This document shows positions 1 to 11,491 of a DNA stretch of 64,000 nt, in pieces; position 1 is the first letter of the stretch, and each line of letters opens with the position of its first letter. Source of the stretch: Serinicoccus chungangensis (GTDB taxonomy: Bacteria > Actinomycetota > Actinomycetes > Actinomycetales > Dermatophilaceae). The notes under the pieces are model-generated. The model was given only the letters and a program-made list of their open reading frames with translations, ran no database searches and had not been told where the DNA came from. A program made the position numbers and the translations under genes. The stretch spans positions 124,001 to 188,000 of the forward strand of contig NZ_LQBL01000011.1 in assembly GCF_001483745.1 (NCBI RefSeq), given 5' to 3'.

Positions 1-594
1 GCGGGGTGGGGATCGGGCAACAAGTACTCCCTGCTCGGCGGGCTGCGGGCCGGGGCGCAGCTGGTCTCCTACGAGCTGCCCCTCATCCTGGCCGCGGCCA
101 GCGTGGCGATGGCCGCCGGCACCCTGTCGCTCACGGGCATCGTCACCCAGTGGTCGTGGTGGTGGCTGGTGTGGCAGGCCCCCGCCGCGGTGGTCTTCCT
201 CGCGGCCAGCGTCGCCGAGCTCCAGCGGACCCCCTTCGACGCGCCGGTGGCCGACTCTGAGCTCGTCTTCGGCCCGTTGACCGAGTACACCGGGCTGCGC
301 TTCGCCTTCTTCCTGCTGGCCGAGTACGCCGGCATGGTGGTCATGGCCGTGCTCTTCACCGTCCTGTTCCTCGGTGGCTGGCGGGGGCCCTGGGCGGACG
401 CGGGTGCGGGGCTCGTCGGGGTGCTGTGGACCCTCCTCAAGGCGACCGCCGTCGGCGTCCTCTTCCTGTGGCTGCGGGTGGCCTGGCCGCGGGTCCGGGA
501 GGACCAGCTGCAGCGCTTCGCCTGGCTGGTCCTGCTCCCGCTCGCCCTCCTGCAGCTCGCGCTCACCGGCGTCGGGGTGGTGGTCCTCGGATGA
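1..594 (+). CDS. nuoH: NADH-quinone oxidoreductase subunit H, C-terminal part (5' end outside window)
   Basis: Membrane subunit of respiratory complex I that sits at the quinone chamber and links electron transfer to proton pumping. The frame is open from base 1 and ends in TGA at 592-594, giving about 197 residues. The first visible residues, [18 protein letters not shown], match the conserved cytoplasmic loop of NuoH, followed by SYELPL and the segment [16 protein letters not shown], which corresponds to the conserved acidic loop (family form RTPFDLPEAESEL). Several hydrophobic helices follow. The stop overlaps the ATG of nuoI, so the genes are translationally coupled. The start codon lies upstream of the window. 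Confidence 0.96.
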   Translation, partial: AGWGSGNKYSLLGGLRAGAQLVSYELPLILAAASVAMAAGTLSLTGIVTQWSWWWLVWQAPAAVVFLAASVAELQRTPFDAPVADSELVFGPLTEYTGLRFAFFLLAEYAGMVVMAVLFTVLFLGGWRGPWADAGAGLVGVLWTLLKATAVGVLFLWLRVAWPRVREDQLQRFAWLVLLPLALLQLALTGVGVVVLG

Positions 595-1148
595 GCGGCA
601 TCACCGGCCTGCTGCGCGGCCTCGGCACCACTGCCCGCACGCTCACCCGACGCGCGCACACGGTCCAGTACCCGCATACCGAGCCGGAGCTGCCCGAGCG
701 CAGCCGGGGCGTCATCGCGCTGCTGGAGGAGAACTGCACCTCGTGCATGCTCTGCGCCCGCGAGTGCCCGGACTGGTGCATCACCATCGACTCCCACAAG
801 GAGACCTCGCCGCCGGAGACCGAGGGCGGCAGGGAGCGGGCGCACAACGTCCTGGACCGCTTCGACATCGACTTCTCGCTGTGCATGTACTGCGGCATCT
901 GCATCGAGGTCTGCCCCTTCGACGCCCTCTTCTGGGCCCCCGACTTCGCCTACGCCGAGGGCGACATCCGCAACCTGCTGCACGACAAGGAGCGGCTCGG
1001 CACCTTCATGGCGTCGGTGCCGGAGGCCGCCCTGCCGGAGGGCTACCGGCCCCCGACCGTGGCCGGGACCGCGGAGGCGACCGGGCCGGTGACCCCGGAC
1101 GGGGAGCCGGAGCCGGACGAGGACCCGGAGCCGGAGGCGGACCGGTGA
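591..1148 (+). CDS. nuoI: NADH-quinone oxidoreductase subunit I (2x[4Fe-4S] ferredoxin-like)
   Basis: Peripheral-arm subunit of complex I that passes electrons between iron-sulfur clusters towards quinone. The 185-residue product has two classic 4Fe-4S motifs: [12 protein letters not shown] (cysteines near 49, 52, 55, 59) and [12 protein letters not shown] (98, 101, 104, 108). ATG at 591 overlaps the nuoH stop as ATGA. The C-terminal 35 residues are a Pro/Glu/Asp-rich low-complexity tail ([17 protein letters not shown]) beyond the conserved domain, as in other actinobacterial NuoI proteins. The stop overlaps the GTG of nuoJ. Confidence 0.97.
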   Translation: MSGITGLLRGLGTTARTLTRRAHTVQYPHTEPELPERSRGVIALLEENCTSCMLCARECPDWCITIDSHKETSPPETEGGRERAHNVLDRFDIDFSLCMYCGICIEVCPFDALFWAPDFAYAEGDIRNLLHDKERLGTFMASVPEAALPEGYRPPTVAGTAEATGPVTPDGEPEPDEDPEPEADR

Positions 1149-1705
1149 GCGGCCCGGACGTCCTCCTCCTCGCGGTGGGGCTCCTCACGGCCGGCGCCGC
1201 GACGCTGTCGGTGACCTCCCGGCAGGTGCTCCACGCCGCGCTGTGGCTCGTCGTGACCCTCGGCGGACTGGCCGGGTGCTACCTGGTCCTCGGTGCCGAG
1301 CTGGTCGCGCTGGTGCAGCTGCTCGTCTACGTCGGCGCGGTCGTCGTCCTCGTGCTGTTCGCCCTCATGCTCACCCGCGCCGGCGGCGTGCCGGTCGTCA
1401 CCGGCGTCCCGCAGCGGGTCGCGGCCGGCCTCGTCGGCGCAGGCACCACGGTGGTCCTCGGCGGTGCGCTGCTCTCGGCCTACGGGTGGGGGAGCGTCGC
1501 GATCGACGGGGGCAGCAGCACCGAGGTCGCCGCGACGATCTTCGGCACCGACGTCTGGCCCTTCGAGCTGCTCTCGGTGCTGCTCCTCATGGCCCTGGTC
1601 GCCGCGGTCGCGGTGGCCCGGGCGCCGGTGGGCGGACAGGACGACCCCCGCCAGCGACCGGACCCCCCGGCCGACGTCGAGGCCGTGCAGGGGGAGCGAC
1701 CGTGA
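1145..1705 (+). CDS. nuoJ: NADH-quinone oxidoreductase subunit J
   Basis: Small integral membrane subunit of the complex I proton-pumping arm. A GTG start at 1145 overlaps the nuoI stop (GTGA), giving 186 residues. The protein is mostly hydrophobic, with the NuoJ signature region [20 protein letters not shown] (aromatic- and Gly-containing helix 3) and a charged C-terminal tail. Its end overlaps the GTG of nuoK by four bases. No alternative start gives the expected N-terminal helix. Confidence 0.95.
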   Translation: MSGPDVLLLAVGLLTAGAATLSVTSRQVLHAALWLVVTLGGLAGCYLVLGAELVALVQLLVYVGAVVVLVLFALMLTRAGGVPVVTGVPQRVAAGLVGAGTTVVLGGALLSAYGWGSVAIDGGSSTEVAATIFGTDVWPFELLSVLLLMALVAAVAVARAPVGGQDDPRQRPDPPADVEAVQGERP

Positions 1706-2026
1706 TCCGCCCCGCCCTGCCCTACCTCCTGGCCGCCGTCCTCGCCGGCCTCGGGGTCTACGGCATCCTCGCCCGCCGGCACGCCGTCCTCGTGCTCATC
1801 GGCGTCGAGCTCGTGCTCGGCGCCGCCGGGCTCCTGCTCGTCACCGTGGCGCAGACCGGTGCGGGCGGCGACCCCGGGGCCGCCGTCCTCACCCTCTTCG
1901 TCATCACCATCGCCGCGGCCGAGGTCGTGCTCGCCCTGGCGATCTTCCTCGCGCTCTTCCGTGCCCGGGGCCACGTCGACCTGCACGCCGAGCTGGACGA
2001 GCGCACCGAGGGGGAGGTGGGAGGAC

Positions 2027-2034
<8 letters not shown>
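1702..2034 (+). CDS. nuoK: NADH-quinone oxidoreductase subunit K
   Basis: Three-helix membrane subunit of complex I, homologous to Mrp antiporter subunit MnhC. GTG start at 1702; 110 residues, typical for the family. The conserved stretch LIGVELVLGAAGLLLV carries the membrane-embedded glutamate of helix 2, and ITIAAAEVVLALAIFLALFR carries the second conserved glutamate in helix 3. It overlaps nuoJ by four bases and nuoL by eight, consistent with a single translationally coupled operon. Confidence 0.95.
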
Positions 2035-4041
<2,007 letters not shown>

Positions 4042-4045
<4 letters not shown>

Positions 4046-5649
4046 GCGGCGCGGCCGGCCGGGTGCGGGCGGACCTCCTCGCCCTGGTGCCCGACCTCGG
4101 GGTGTGGTGGTACGCCCTCGCTCTCGCCCCGCTGCTGGTCGTGGCCGTGCTGCTGCTGGGCCTGGGACGCCGCAGCGTGCCGCCCGGGCACCGTGTCCCG
4201 CACCGCGGCTCCATGGCCGCCGCCATCCTCAGCGCCCTGGGGGTGGCCGGGGTCGCCCTGGACCGCCCCGTCCTCGAGCTGAGCTGGATCCCGAGCCTCG
4301 GCGTGACCTTCAGCCTGCGCCCCGACGGGCTGTCGGTCCCGCTGCTGCTCCTCACCGCGCTCGTGGGGGTGGTCGCGACGGCCCTGCACCTGCACCCCGC
4401 GCGCGAGCCCCGACCCGAGCCGGTCGACCTCGCCGACACCGACCCCACCTCACCCATCCCCGTGGTCCGCGGCGAGGACGTCCCGGGCCTCGCGACCTAC
4501 CACGCGTGCCTGCTGGTCGTGCTGCTCGGGGCGCTCGTCGCGTTCCTGGCCGGGGACGCCCTCGTCTTCTTCATCGGCTTCGAGCTGGTGCTGGTGCCCA
4601 TGTGGGTGCTGGTGGCGCGCTACGGCGACCCCGGCAGCGACCGCGAGGGAGCCGCGCTCCGCTTCCTGCTGGTCACCGTGGTCGGCTCCTCGCTGGTGCT
4701 GCTCGGCATCCTCGCCGTCGCGTCCGCCACCGGCACCACCGACCTGGCGCAGTGGGCGGCGGACGGGGGCGCCGCGCTCGGCCGCCGCTCCCAGCTCGCC
4801 GTCGCGGCCGTCCTCCTCGTCGGTCTCGGGCTCAAGATCCCGGTCTTCCCGTTGCACACCTGGCTGCCGTGGGTGCACGCCACCGCGCCGACGGCCGGGT
4901 CGGTGCTGCTCGCCGCGGTCCTGCTCAAGCTCGGGACCTACGGCGTGGTGCGGCTGGTCGTCCCGGTCGTGCCCGAGGGGTTCGCGGCCTGGTCGCCGCT
5001 GCTGGCGGGCCTCGGGGTCACCGGCATCGTGTGGGCCTCGCTGGTCTGCCTGGTCGAGCGTGACCTCAAGCGGCTCATCGCGTGGTCGTCGGTGGCCCAC
5101 CTCGGCTTCGTCGTGCTCGGTCTCGCCACCGGCACGCAGGCCGGGCTGCAGGCGGCGCTCTTCGGCAACGTCGCCCACGGCCTCGTCTCGGCCCTGCTCT
5201 TCGTGGTGGTCGGGGCCCTGAAGGACCGGTGGGGCAGCGCGGACCTGGACCGGCGGCGAGCCGCCGTCCGCGAGGTGGCCCCCCGCCTGGGGCTCGCGCT
5301 GGTGCTCGGCATGGCCGCCTCCAGCGGACTGCCCGGGCTGGCCGTCTTCTGGGGCGAGATCGGCGCGGTCCTGTCCGCCTGGGCCCCCGCCGCCGACCGG
5401 CCGGAGGGCTGGTTCCGCGGGTTCGCCGTGCTCGCGGCGGTCGGCGGGGCGCTGGCGGTGGCCTACACCGTCCGGGTGCTCCGGGAGGTCTGGGCCGGTG
5501 ACCGGCTCGAGCCGCAGGTGCCGGACGCGGTGCTCGCCGAGCGGACCGCCCTGCGCCTGCTCGGTCTGCTCGTCCTGGTCCTCGGGCTGGCCCCGACGCT
5601 GCTGCTCGGCGTGACCGCGCCGTTCGTCGAGGGGGTGCTGGCCCGGTGA
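4042..5649 (+). CDS. nuoM: NADH-quinone oxidoreductase subunit M
   Basis: Antiporter-like proton-pumping subunit of complex I, 535 residues from a GTG that overlaps the nuoL stop. Conserved elements include FFIGFELVLVPMWVLVARYG (the helix 5 glutamate), KIPVFPLHTWLPWVHATAPT and LKRLIAWSSVAHLGFVVLGL. Multiple transmembrane helices run throughout. A hydrophilic loop around residues 110-150 (Pro/Glu/Asp-rich) separates early helices. Its stop overlaps the GTG of nuoN. Confidence 0.96.
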
Positions 5650-7115
5650 GCCTGGAGCTCGGTCTCGTGTCGGTCCTGCCCGTCCTGGCCCCCGTGGCCG
5701 CGGCGGTGCTCGTGCTGCTGCTGGACGCCGCCGTCCCCGGGCGTCGTGAGCCGCACCTGGTGCTCGGCGCCGCCGGGCTCGTCGCGGGACTCCTGGGGGC
5801 GCTGCCCGGTCTCGGGCTGGGCGCCGGTGAGGTCCGCTCGGCGCTGTGCCTGCCGAGCGGCTGGTGCGCCTACCGTGCCGACCACCTCGTCTCGGCGCTC
5901 CAGGTGTGCGCCCTCGGCGCGGCCCTCGTCGTCCTGGTCCTCACCTGGCGGGACTGGGCGGCACCCGGCGACGGCGGGGGTCAGGAGGGCACCGGTCGGG
6001 CGCCGGTCGTCACGGCGCTGCTGCTGGCGGCCACCGCCGGGGTCCTCGCGGTCCCGGCCTCGGGCGACCTCGGGTCGCTGCTCGTCGCCCTCGAGCTCGC
6101 GACGCTGCCCACCGTCGCGCTGGTCGCCCTGGTGCGGACCACGTGGGCCCCGGAGCGCCGCGCCCGGGCGGTGGACGGCGCGGTCTCGCTGCTCACCACC
6201 TCGCTGGTCTCCTTCGGCCTCCTGGCGCTGGGGGCGGCCCTGTGGGTCGCCGCCACCGGGAGCACCCGCTTCGACGGCCGGACGCAGGTGGAGCACCCGC
6301 AGCTCGTCGTCCTGGCCGCGGTGCTGCTCGTGGCCGGGCTGGCCTTCAAGATCTCCGCGGTGCCCTTCCACGCGTGGACGCCCCTCACGTATGCCGCCGC
6401 GCCCCTGCCGGTGACCGCCTACCTCGCGACCGCGTCCAAGGTGGCGGCGCTCGGAGGGCTCGTGGTGGTCGTCCGCGCCCTGGGTGCGGTCGACGGCGCG
6501 ACGCTGGTCGCCGTCGCGGTGCTCGCCGCCGCGTCGATGACGGTGGGCAACCTCGTGGCGCTCGTGCAGCAGGACACCGTCCGGCTGCTGGCGTGGTCCA
6601 CGGTCGCGCAGGCGGGGTGGGTGCTGCTGCCCCTCGCCTCGCTCTCCGCCGAGGCGGCGAACGCGGCCGGGTCCTACCTCGTCGTCTACGTCACCGCGAC
6701 GCTGCTGGCCTTCGTCGTCCTCGCCGCCGTGCTCGCCGTGGCCCCGGCGCAGCGCCCCACCTCCCTGGACGCCCAGCGGGGCCTGCTGCGCAGCCACCCG
6801 CTGCTCGCGCTGCCGCTGGCGCTGGCGCTGCTCACCCTCGCCGGGCTGCCCCCCGCCGTGGCCGGCGTGGTGGCTAAGATCGTGGTCCTGCGGCCCGTGC
6901 TGGGCGACGAGACGTGGTGGCTGGCCCTCATCGCCGCCGTCAACATCGCTCTCGGGCTCGCGGTCTACCTGCGCTGGGTCGGCGTGCTGCTCCTGCCGGC
7001 CGCCCCCGGGGCCGGCCGGCCCTCCGCCCGCGTCCCCACGCGCCTGTGGGCGCTGGGCGGGGTGCTCACGGCGCTGCTCGTCGTCGGCAGCGTCCTGCCG
7101 GTCGGTGTCCTGTGA
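5646..7115 (+). CDS. nuoN: NADH-quinone oxidoreductase subunit N
   Basis: Third antiporter-like subunit and the last gene of the nuo operon. GTG at 5646 gives 489 residues. The pattern KISAVPFHAWTPLTYAAAPL is the NuoN form of the conserved Lys-Pro-Phe-His helix, and VQQDTVRLLAWSTVAQAGWVLL matches the later conserved helix. Cysteines near residue 70 (CLPSGWCAYRAD) are not family landmarks. The gene ends 118 bases before htpX. I see no strong terminator in that gap, so read-through into htpX is possible. Confidence 0.95.
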   Translation: MSLELGLVSVLPVLAPVAAAVLVLLLDAAVPGRREPHLVLGAAGLVAGLLGALPGLGLGAGEVRSALCLPSGWCAYRADHLVSALQVCALGAALVVLVLTWRDWAAPGDGGGQEGTGRAPVVTALLLAATAGVLAVPASGDLGSLLVALELATLPTVALVALVRTTWAPERRARAVDGAVSLLTTSLVSFGLLALGAALWVAATGSTRFDGRTQVEHPQLVVLAAVLLVAGLAFKISAVPFHAWTPLTYAAAPLPVTAYLATASKVAALGGLVVVVRALGAVDGATLVAVAVLAAASMTVGNLVALVQQDTVRLLAWSTVAQAGWVLLPLASLSAEAANAAGSYLVVYVTATLLAFVVLAAVLAVAPAQRPTSLDAQRGLLRSHPLLALPLALALLTLAGLPPAVAGVVAKIVVLRPVLGDETWWLALIAAVNIALGLAVYLRWVGVLLLPAAPGAGRPSARVPTRLWALGGVLTALLVVGSVLPVGVL

Positions 7116-7233
7116 GCACCGTCGGCCTTCAGCCCACCGGTGCCACGACCACGGGCGCGGGCTGCTCCCGGCGCTGGCGCAGCCGGCCGGTGGCGCCGGG
7201 AACACCGGCCCGACGCCGCGTCGTTGAGCGGAC

Positions 7234-8106
7234 ATGAACCGGCACTACAACGGGCTGAAGACGACGCTGCTCTTCGGCGCCATCTGGGCGATCTTTCTCG
7301 GCATGGGCGCGATCATCGGGGAAGGTCGGTTCATCTGGCTGTTCGGCCTCTTCGCGCTCGGGACGACGTTCTACAGCTACTGGAACTCCGACAAGCTCGC
7401 CATCAGGGCCATGCGGGCCCAGCCGGTGACCCGGGAGCAGCAGCCGCAGATGTACCGCATCGTCGAGGAGCTGTCCGAGCGGGCGCGCAAGCCCATGCCC
7501 CGGCTCTACGTCAGCCCGACCGCGGCGCCCAACGCCTTCGCGACCGGCCGCAACCCGGACCACGCCGCGGTCTGCTGCACCGAGGGCATCCTGCACCTGC
7601 TCGACGAGCGCGAGCTGCGCGGCGTCCTGGGGCACGAGCTCATGCACGTCTACAACCGCGACATCCTCACCAGCTCGGTCGCGGCCGGCATCGCGGGCGT
7701 CATCACCTCGGTCGCGCAGATGGCCTTCTTCTTCGGGGGCAACCGGGAGAACGGCGGCAACCCCATCGCCATGCTCGCCATGGCCCTGCTCGCGCCGCTC
7801 GCCGCCTCGGTCGTGCAGATGGCCATCAGCCGGACCCGCGAGTACGACGCCGACGAGGACGGCGCGCAGCTCACCGGTGACCCGCTCGCCCTCGCCTCGG
7901 CCCTGCGCAAGCTCGAGGCGGGCACGGCCCGCGCCCCGCTGGCCCCCGAGCGCCAGCTCGTCAACGCCAGCCACATGATGATCGCCAACCCGTTCCGCGC
8001 CAAGGACGTCACCCGGATGTTCGCGACCCACCCGCCGATGGGCCAGCGGATCGCCCGGCTGGAGCAGATGGCCCAGGGCAACCAGCCCGGCATCGAGCGC
8101 CTCTGA
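7234..8106 (+). CDS. htpX: M48 family zinc metalloprotease HtpX
   Basis: Membrane-bound zinc protease for quality control of membrane proteins. The 290-residue length fits the family. Two N-terminal hydrophobic segments (about residues 9-25 and 33-48) precede the catalytic motif HELMH (His134, Glu135, His138). The third zinc ligand is expected at Glu203 in REYDADEDG. Two further hydrophobic segments lie between them. The ATG at 7234 is the first in-frame start and gives the canonical N-terminus. The gene follows nuoN but has no functional link to complex I; the next gene is convergent. Confidence 0.95.
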   Translation: MNRHYNGLKTTLLFGAIWAIFLGMGAIIGEGRFIWLFGLFALGTTFYSYWNSDKLAIRAMRAQPVTREQQPQMYRIVEELSERARKPMPRLYVSPTAAPNAFATGRNPDHAAVCCTEGILHLLDERELRGVLGHELMHVYNRDILTSSVAAGIAGVITSVAQMAFFFGGNRENGGNPIAMLAMALLAPLAASVVQMAISRTREYDADEDGAQLTGDPLALASALRKLEAGTARAPLAPERQLVNASHMMIANPFRAKDVTRMFATHPPMGQRIARLEQMAQGNQPGIERL

Positions 8107-8112
8107 CCGGTC

Positions 8113-8129
8113 GCCCCCGACGGGGGGGC
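8113..8129. terminator. short GC hairpin between convergent htpX and folP2-like genes
   Basis: GCCCCC at 8113-8118 pairs with GGGGGC at 8124-8129 in the 28-base gap between two convergent stop codons. It could act as a bidirectional terminator. There is no clear U tract, as is common in high-GC actinobacteria. Confidence 0.4.
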
Positions 8130-8134
8130 CGGGC

Positions 8135-9106
8135 TCAGACGTGGCGTCCGCCGCGGGCTGGGCCGCCGGTCGGCTCGCCCCGGACGGCGCGGGCCGGGGG
8201 GCGGTCGCCGCGGATGCTGGCCACCATGTCGACCGCGCGCCTCGTGGCCCGCACGTCGTGCGCGCGGAAGACGCTCGTCCCGAGCCACGCCGCCACCGCG
8301 GTCGCGGCCAGGGTGCCCTCCAGCCGGTCCTGCGGCTCCAGGTCCAGGGTCTCGCCGACGAAGTCCTTGCGGGAGAGCGCCTGCAGCACCGGGTAGCCCA
8401 GGCCCGCGACGCCCGCGGTGTGGCGCAGCGTCACCAGGGAGTGCCGGGTGGTCTTGCCGAAGTCCAGCGTCGGGTCGACGAGCACCCGCTCCGGCGGGAC
8501 CCCGGCCTCCACCGCGACCTGCGCGCCACGGCTGAGCACGTCGAGCACGTCCCGCACCACCGCGAGCTCGTCGGCGCCCCGGGCGTCGGCATACACCACG
8601 TCGACCGGGTCGGTCCTCGGCGGCAGCCCACCGGTGTGCGAGACGACGACCCCGGCACCCAGCTCGGCCGCCACGTGCACGAGCCCGGGGTCGTGCCCCG
8701 CCCACGTGTCGTTGACCAGGTCCACGATGCCGGCGCAGGCCCGGGCCACCTCGCTGCGCCACGTGTCGACGGAGAGCACCAGGTCGGGGTAGGCGCGCCG
8801 CGCCGCCTCGAGCACCGGCACCACCCGGTCGACCTCCTCGGCGGCGCCGACGTGCTCGCCCTCCTGCCCGGCCCGGACGCCTCCGACGTCGACGATGTCG
8901 GCGCCCTGCGCGACCGCCTCGTGGACGGCGGCCATCGCGTCCTCGAGGGCGGCGTGCCGGTTGCCCGCCCAGAAGGAGTCGCGCGTCCGGTTGACGATGG
9001 CCATGACCCCCGGGTGGCCGGCGTCGAGAGCCCGCCCGCGCAGCACGAGCGCGGGCGGGCGGGGCAGAAAGACCGGACGGACCGCGGGCGGGCTCATGCC
9101 CGCCAT
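8135..9106 (-). CDS. folP2: dihydropteroate synthase paralogue, FolP2-like, probably not a true DHPS
   Basis: TIM-barrel protein of the pterin-binding family, 323 residues. The barrel is recognisable: MAIVNRTRDSFWAGN replaces the canonical NVTPDSFSDGG loop, DVGGVRAGQEG replaces the DIGGESTRPG loop, and VDPTLDFGKTTRHS and QALSRKDFVGE correspond to later barrel strands. The two altered loops carry the residues that bind pABA and pterin pyrophosphate in real DHPS, so folate synthesis is doubtful. Mycobacterial FolP2 proteins have similar loop changes and are reported inactive as DHPS. There are no other folate genes nearby. Two in-frame ATGs (9106 and 9097) could each be the start. Confidence 0.85.
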   Translation of the reverse strand: MAGMSPPAVRPVFLPRPPALVLRGRALDAGHPGVMAIVNRTRDSFWAGNRHAALEDAMAAVHEAVAQGADIVDVGGVRAGQEGEHVGAAEEVDRVVPVLEAARRAYPDLVLSVDTWRSEVARACAGIVDLVNDTWAGHDPGLVHVAAELGAGVVVSHTGGLPPRTDPVDVVYADARGADELAVVRDVLDVLSRGAQVAVEAGVPPERVLVDPTLDFGKTTRHSLVTLRHTAGVAGLGYPVLQALSRKDFVGETLDLEPQDRLEGTLAATAVAAWLGTSVFRAHDVRATRRAVDMVASIRGDRPPARAVRGEPTGGPARGGRHV

Positions 9107-9122
9107 CGTCCCACCCGTCGGC

Positions 9123-10520
9123 TCACTCCCAGGCGACCCAGTCGATCGCCTCGTCGGCGACAGCCATGACCGGGTAGCTCATGCCGTCGTCGGTCGTGAG
9201 CTCCCAGGTCGGCACCTCCATGCTGCCGGACTGGGTGTAGATCGTGCCCTGGACGAGGGTGGCACCGGTGACCTCCTTGTCCTTGAGCAGCAGCGGGAGG
9301 TCCATGCCGTCGGTGACCTCGGGGCTGTCCGGGATCTGCGGCTCGACGAAGGTCAGGCCCTCCTCGCCGGGGACGGCCTCCTCGAGGTCCTCGGGGAGCT
9401 GGACGCCGTACTCCATGGAGAACTCGCGCAGCCCGTAGCGCTGCACCGCCTCCACGGGGGAGATGACGGGGTAGTCGCCGAGGGAGACCATCTCGCCCAG
9501 GCCGGCGTAGGCGTCCACGACCCCCGCCGGGCCGACGGTGACGTTGATGTGCCGCGGACCGTAGGCGCCGCCCTCGGGCGCGGCCTCGACGTAGACGGTG
9601 CTCGAGCCCTCGTCGGCGTAGTCCTGCACCTGGAAGTCGTAGCCGTCGGTCGGGACGCCGGCCAGGGTGAGGAAGTCCTGCGCCGCGCCGACGGCCTGCT
9701 CGTCGCTCGGCCGCTCGCCACCGACCTCCCGGCAGTCCTGCGCCGTCGGCAGCGGCGTGTCCGCGCCGAACGTCCCCTGCCAGAACTCCTCGAGCATCTC
9801 CCGTTCCTCCGCGTAGCCCAGCTCGAGGGTCTCCCGGCAGTCCGGGGAGGAGAAGACGTCGGTGTAGCTGACGTGCAGCCCGCCGCCCTCGGTCGAGGCC
9901 ATGATCATCCGCCCGGTCTCCGCCTCCGCCACGCCGACGTTGTCCTCGGGGAGGAACTCGACGTCGCTCGGGATGGGCGCACCCTGCAGCCCCAGCGTCC
10001 TGGCCCACGCCTCGACGAAGGCCTCCGGGTCCTCGTCGCTGCGCAGCACGCGCACCGGTGCGGTGGTCCGCTCGGCAGAGAGGCCGGCGCTCGGGACGAG
10101 GCGGACCGGGCCGGGGTCGTACGGCTGGGCGGCGCCGTCGGCGACCGTGGTGCCGCCCGAGGAGAAGGACTCGCCGGAGAGCTCGGCGCTCAGGCCCGCG
10201 TCGATGCCGGCCCCGGCGGGCGCGAGCAGCGAGTCCCCGCCGGCCACGAGCAGGGTGCCGCTGCCGCGCTGGGTGCCGAGGGCATACCCTCCCGCCCCGA
10301 TGGCGAGGGCGGCGATGCAGGCCGCGGCCACCCACGGGGCCCGGATCGCCGGCCCCCGGAGCAGGTCGTCGTCGACCCGGCTGGCCCGCTCGGCACCCTG
10401 GCTCGCGGGCGCCTTGTGCGCGACGAGCGAGCGCAGCCGGTGGAGGTCGGGGTGGGACCCGGTGGCCGGGTCGCTGGCCTGCAGGCGGTGCAGGGCCTCG
10501 TCACCGTGGTGCTGGACCAT
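9123..10520 (-). CDS. membrane-anchored protein paired with ECF sigma factor (possible anti-sigma-like regulator)
   Basis: A 465-residue protein of unknown family. Residues 1-60 are hydrophilic and probably cytoplasmic, one hydrophobic helix follows (about 63-80, WVAAACIAALAIGAGGYALG), and the remaining ~380 residues are acidic and probably outside the cell. It lies 60 bases downstream of an ECF sigma gene on the same strand, and this topology is typical of anti-sigma factors or of 'sigma plus sensor' pairs. I cannot see the HxxxCxxC motif of zinc anti-sigma factors. The outer domain has two cysteines (in SSPDCRETLE and AQDCREVGG) that might form a disulfide. Function beyond this is inferred from context. 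Confidence 0.7.
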   Translation of the reverse strand: MVQHHGDEALHRLQASDPATGSHPDLHRLRSLVAHKAPASQGAERASRVDDDLLRGPAIRAPWVAAACIAALAIGAGGYALGTQRGSGTLLVAGGDSLLAPAGAGIDAGLSAELSGESFSSGGTTVADGAAQPYDPGPVRLVPSAGLSAERTTAPVRVLRSDEDPEAFVEAWARTLGLQGAPIPSDVEFLPEDNVGVAEAETGRMIMASTEGGGLHVSYTDVFSSPDCRETLELGYAEEREMLEEFWQGTFGADTPLPTAQDCREVGGERPSDEQAVGAAQDFLTLAGVPTDGYDFQVQDYADEGSSTVYVEAAPEGGAYGPRHINVTVGPAGVVDAYAGLGEMVSLGDYPVISPVEAVQRYGLREFSMEYGVQLPEDLEEAVPGEEGLTFVEPQIPDSPEVTDGMDLPLLLKDKEVTGATLVQGTIYTQSGSMEVPTWELTTDDGMSYPVMAVADEAIDWVAWE

Positions 10521-10580
10521 GAGGGTCTCCTTCGAGCGGTGGTGCCGGGTGGTGCGGTGGTGCCGGGCGGGCCCGGGATG

Positions 10581-11129
10581 TCAGTGGTCGTGCTCCCAGG
10601 CCTCGCGCAGCCGGGCGCGGGCGCGGGACAGGGCGGCGGCGGCGCCGCCCCGGGTGAGGCCGAGGGCCTGAGCCAGGCCCTCCCCGTCCAGCCCCTCCCA
10701 GGCGTGGAGCATGAGGATGCCCCGGTCGCGGGCGCTGAGCCGGGCCAGGGCCCGACGCACCTCGTCGTCGGCCATGACCAGGTCGGCCGGGTCGACGCTG
10801 CGCATGTGGTGGTCGGCGGCGTCCTCCTGTCCGGAGTAGTCGGACAGCAGGGTGAGGGTCGGTTTGCGGCGGTGGTTGGCCAGCACGTAGGAGGCGGTGC
10901 GGTAGAGCCACGGCAGCTCGTAGTCGGCCGGGATGCGGTCACGGCGCCGCCAGGCGGTCGCGAAGACCTCGGCGGTGAGGTCCTCGACGTCGTTGCCGGT
11001 GGCCCTCCGGACGAAGTACCGGTGGATCTGGGTCGCGTGCTGGGCGAAGAACCCGTCGAACCACGCCGTGTCCCGGGTGCCCCCGGACCCGTCCTGGTGC
11101 GGGCCGGTCCCGGCGAGGCGTAGGGCCAT
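10581..11129 (-). CDS. ECF-type RNA polymerase sigma factor
   Basis: Alternative sigma factor, 182 residues. Region 2 is visible in [20 protein letters not shown] and [20 protein letters not shown] (the [10 protein letters not shown] core is the usual region 2.2 signature). Region 4 is visible in [20 protein letters not shown] and [17 protein letters not shown] Gly/Asp-rich start of about 20 residues precedes region 2. The gene ends 60 bases before the membrane-anchored partner and is probably co-transcribed with it. A possible autoregulatory promoter lies about 50 bases upstream. Target genes are unknown. Confidence 0.9.
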   Translation of the reverse strand: MALRLAGTGPHQDGSGGTRDTAWFDGFFAQHATQIHRYFVRRATGNDVEDLTAEVFATAWRRRDRIPADYELPWLYRTASYVLANHRRKPTLTLLSDYSGQEDAADHHMRSVDPADLVMADDEVRRALARLSARDRGILMLHAWEGLDGEGLAQALGLTRGGAAAALSRARARLREAWEHDH

Positions 11130-11177
11130 CGGTCCTCCTGCGGTCTCGGCCGGGCCCCGTCGACCCGTCCACCTGCA

Positions 11178-11205
11178 CTATGTCGAAGCGGGCCGGGCTG
11201 TTGCA
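11178..11205 (-). promoter_or_regulatory. candidate ECF-type promoter for the sigma gene
   Basis: On the minus strand TGCAACA (11205-11199) is followed after 13 bases by CGACATAG (11185-11178), about 50 bases before the sigma factor ATG. ECF promoters often have an AAC-containing -35 element and a CGT/CGA-containing -10 element, so this could be autoregulatory. The spacing is shorter than usual, so this is a weak call. Confidence 0.25.
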
Positions 11206-11275
11206 GGAACCGCACCGGGTCGTGCGCGCCGGCCGCGGGGCACGGCATACCCGGACCGCGGCGAGGGGAGACAGA

Positions 11276-11307
11276 AGGACGGGCACCGGTCTCCCGGTGC
11301 CCGTCCT
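11276..11307 (-). terminator. intrinsic terminator downstream of tRNA-Tyr
   Basis: A perfect 14-bp inverted repeat (11276-11289 with 11294-11307, loop of four) lies just 3' of tRNA-Tyr on the minus strand. Arm sequence AGGACGGGCACCGG. The following minus-strand bases are pyrimidine-rich (TCTGTCTCCCC). Confidence 0.75.
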
Positions 11308-11313
11308 CGTGGG

Positions 11314-11396
11314 TGGCAGGTGCAGGATTCGAACCTGCGTAGGCATACGCCGACGGATTTACAGTCCGCTTCCATTGGCCGCTCGGACAACCTGCC
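11314..11396 (-). tRNA. tRNA-Tyr (anticodon GTA)
   Basis: Read on the minus strand, the acceptor stem GGCAGGT pairs with ACCTGCC and the discriminator is A. The anticodon loop reads CTGTAAA with anticodon GTA. The T arm GCAGGTTCGAATCCTGC is perfect. A long variable arm (class II), as expected for bacterial tRNA-Tyr, gives 83 nt. CCA is not encoded. Confidence 0.95.
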
Positions 11397-11491
11397 AGTG
11401 CGCGAAGCGCGGGTGTCATGCTAACAGTGATGCCCCGGTGCTCCGAACTCGTCCAGGAGGCGCCGGACCGCCACGACACAGGAGGTATGCC

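Noticed and set aside
11180-11491. N-terminal extension of YajQ
   Set aside because: It runs through tRNA-Tyr. The ATG at 11492 has a good ribosome site and gives the standard N-terminus.
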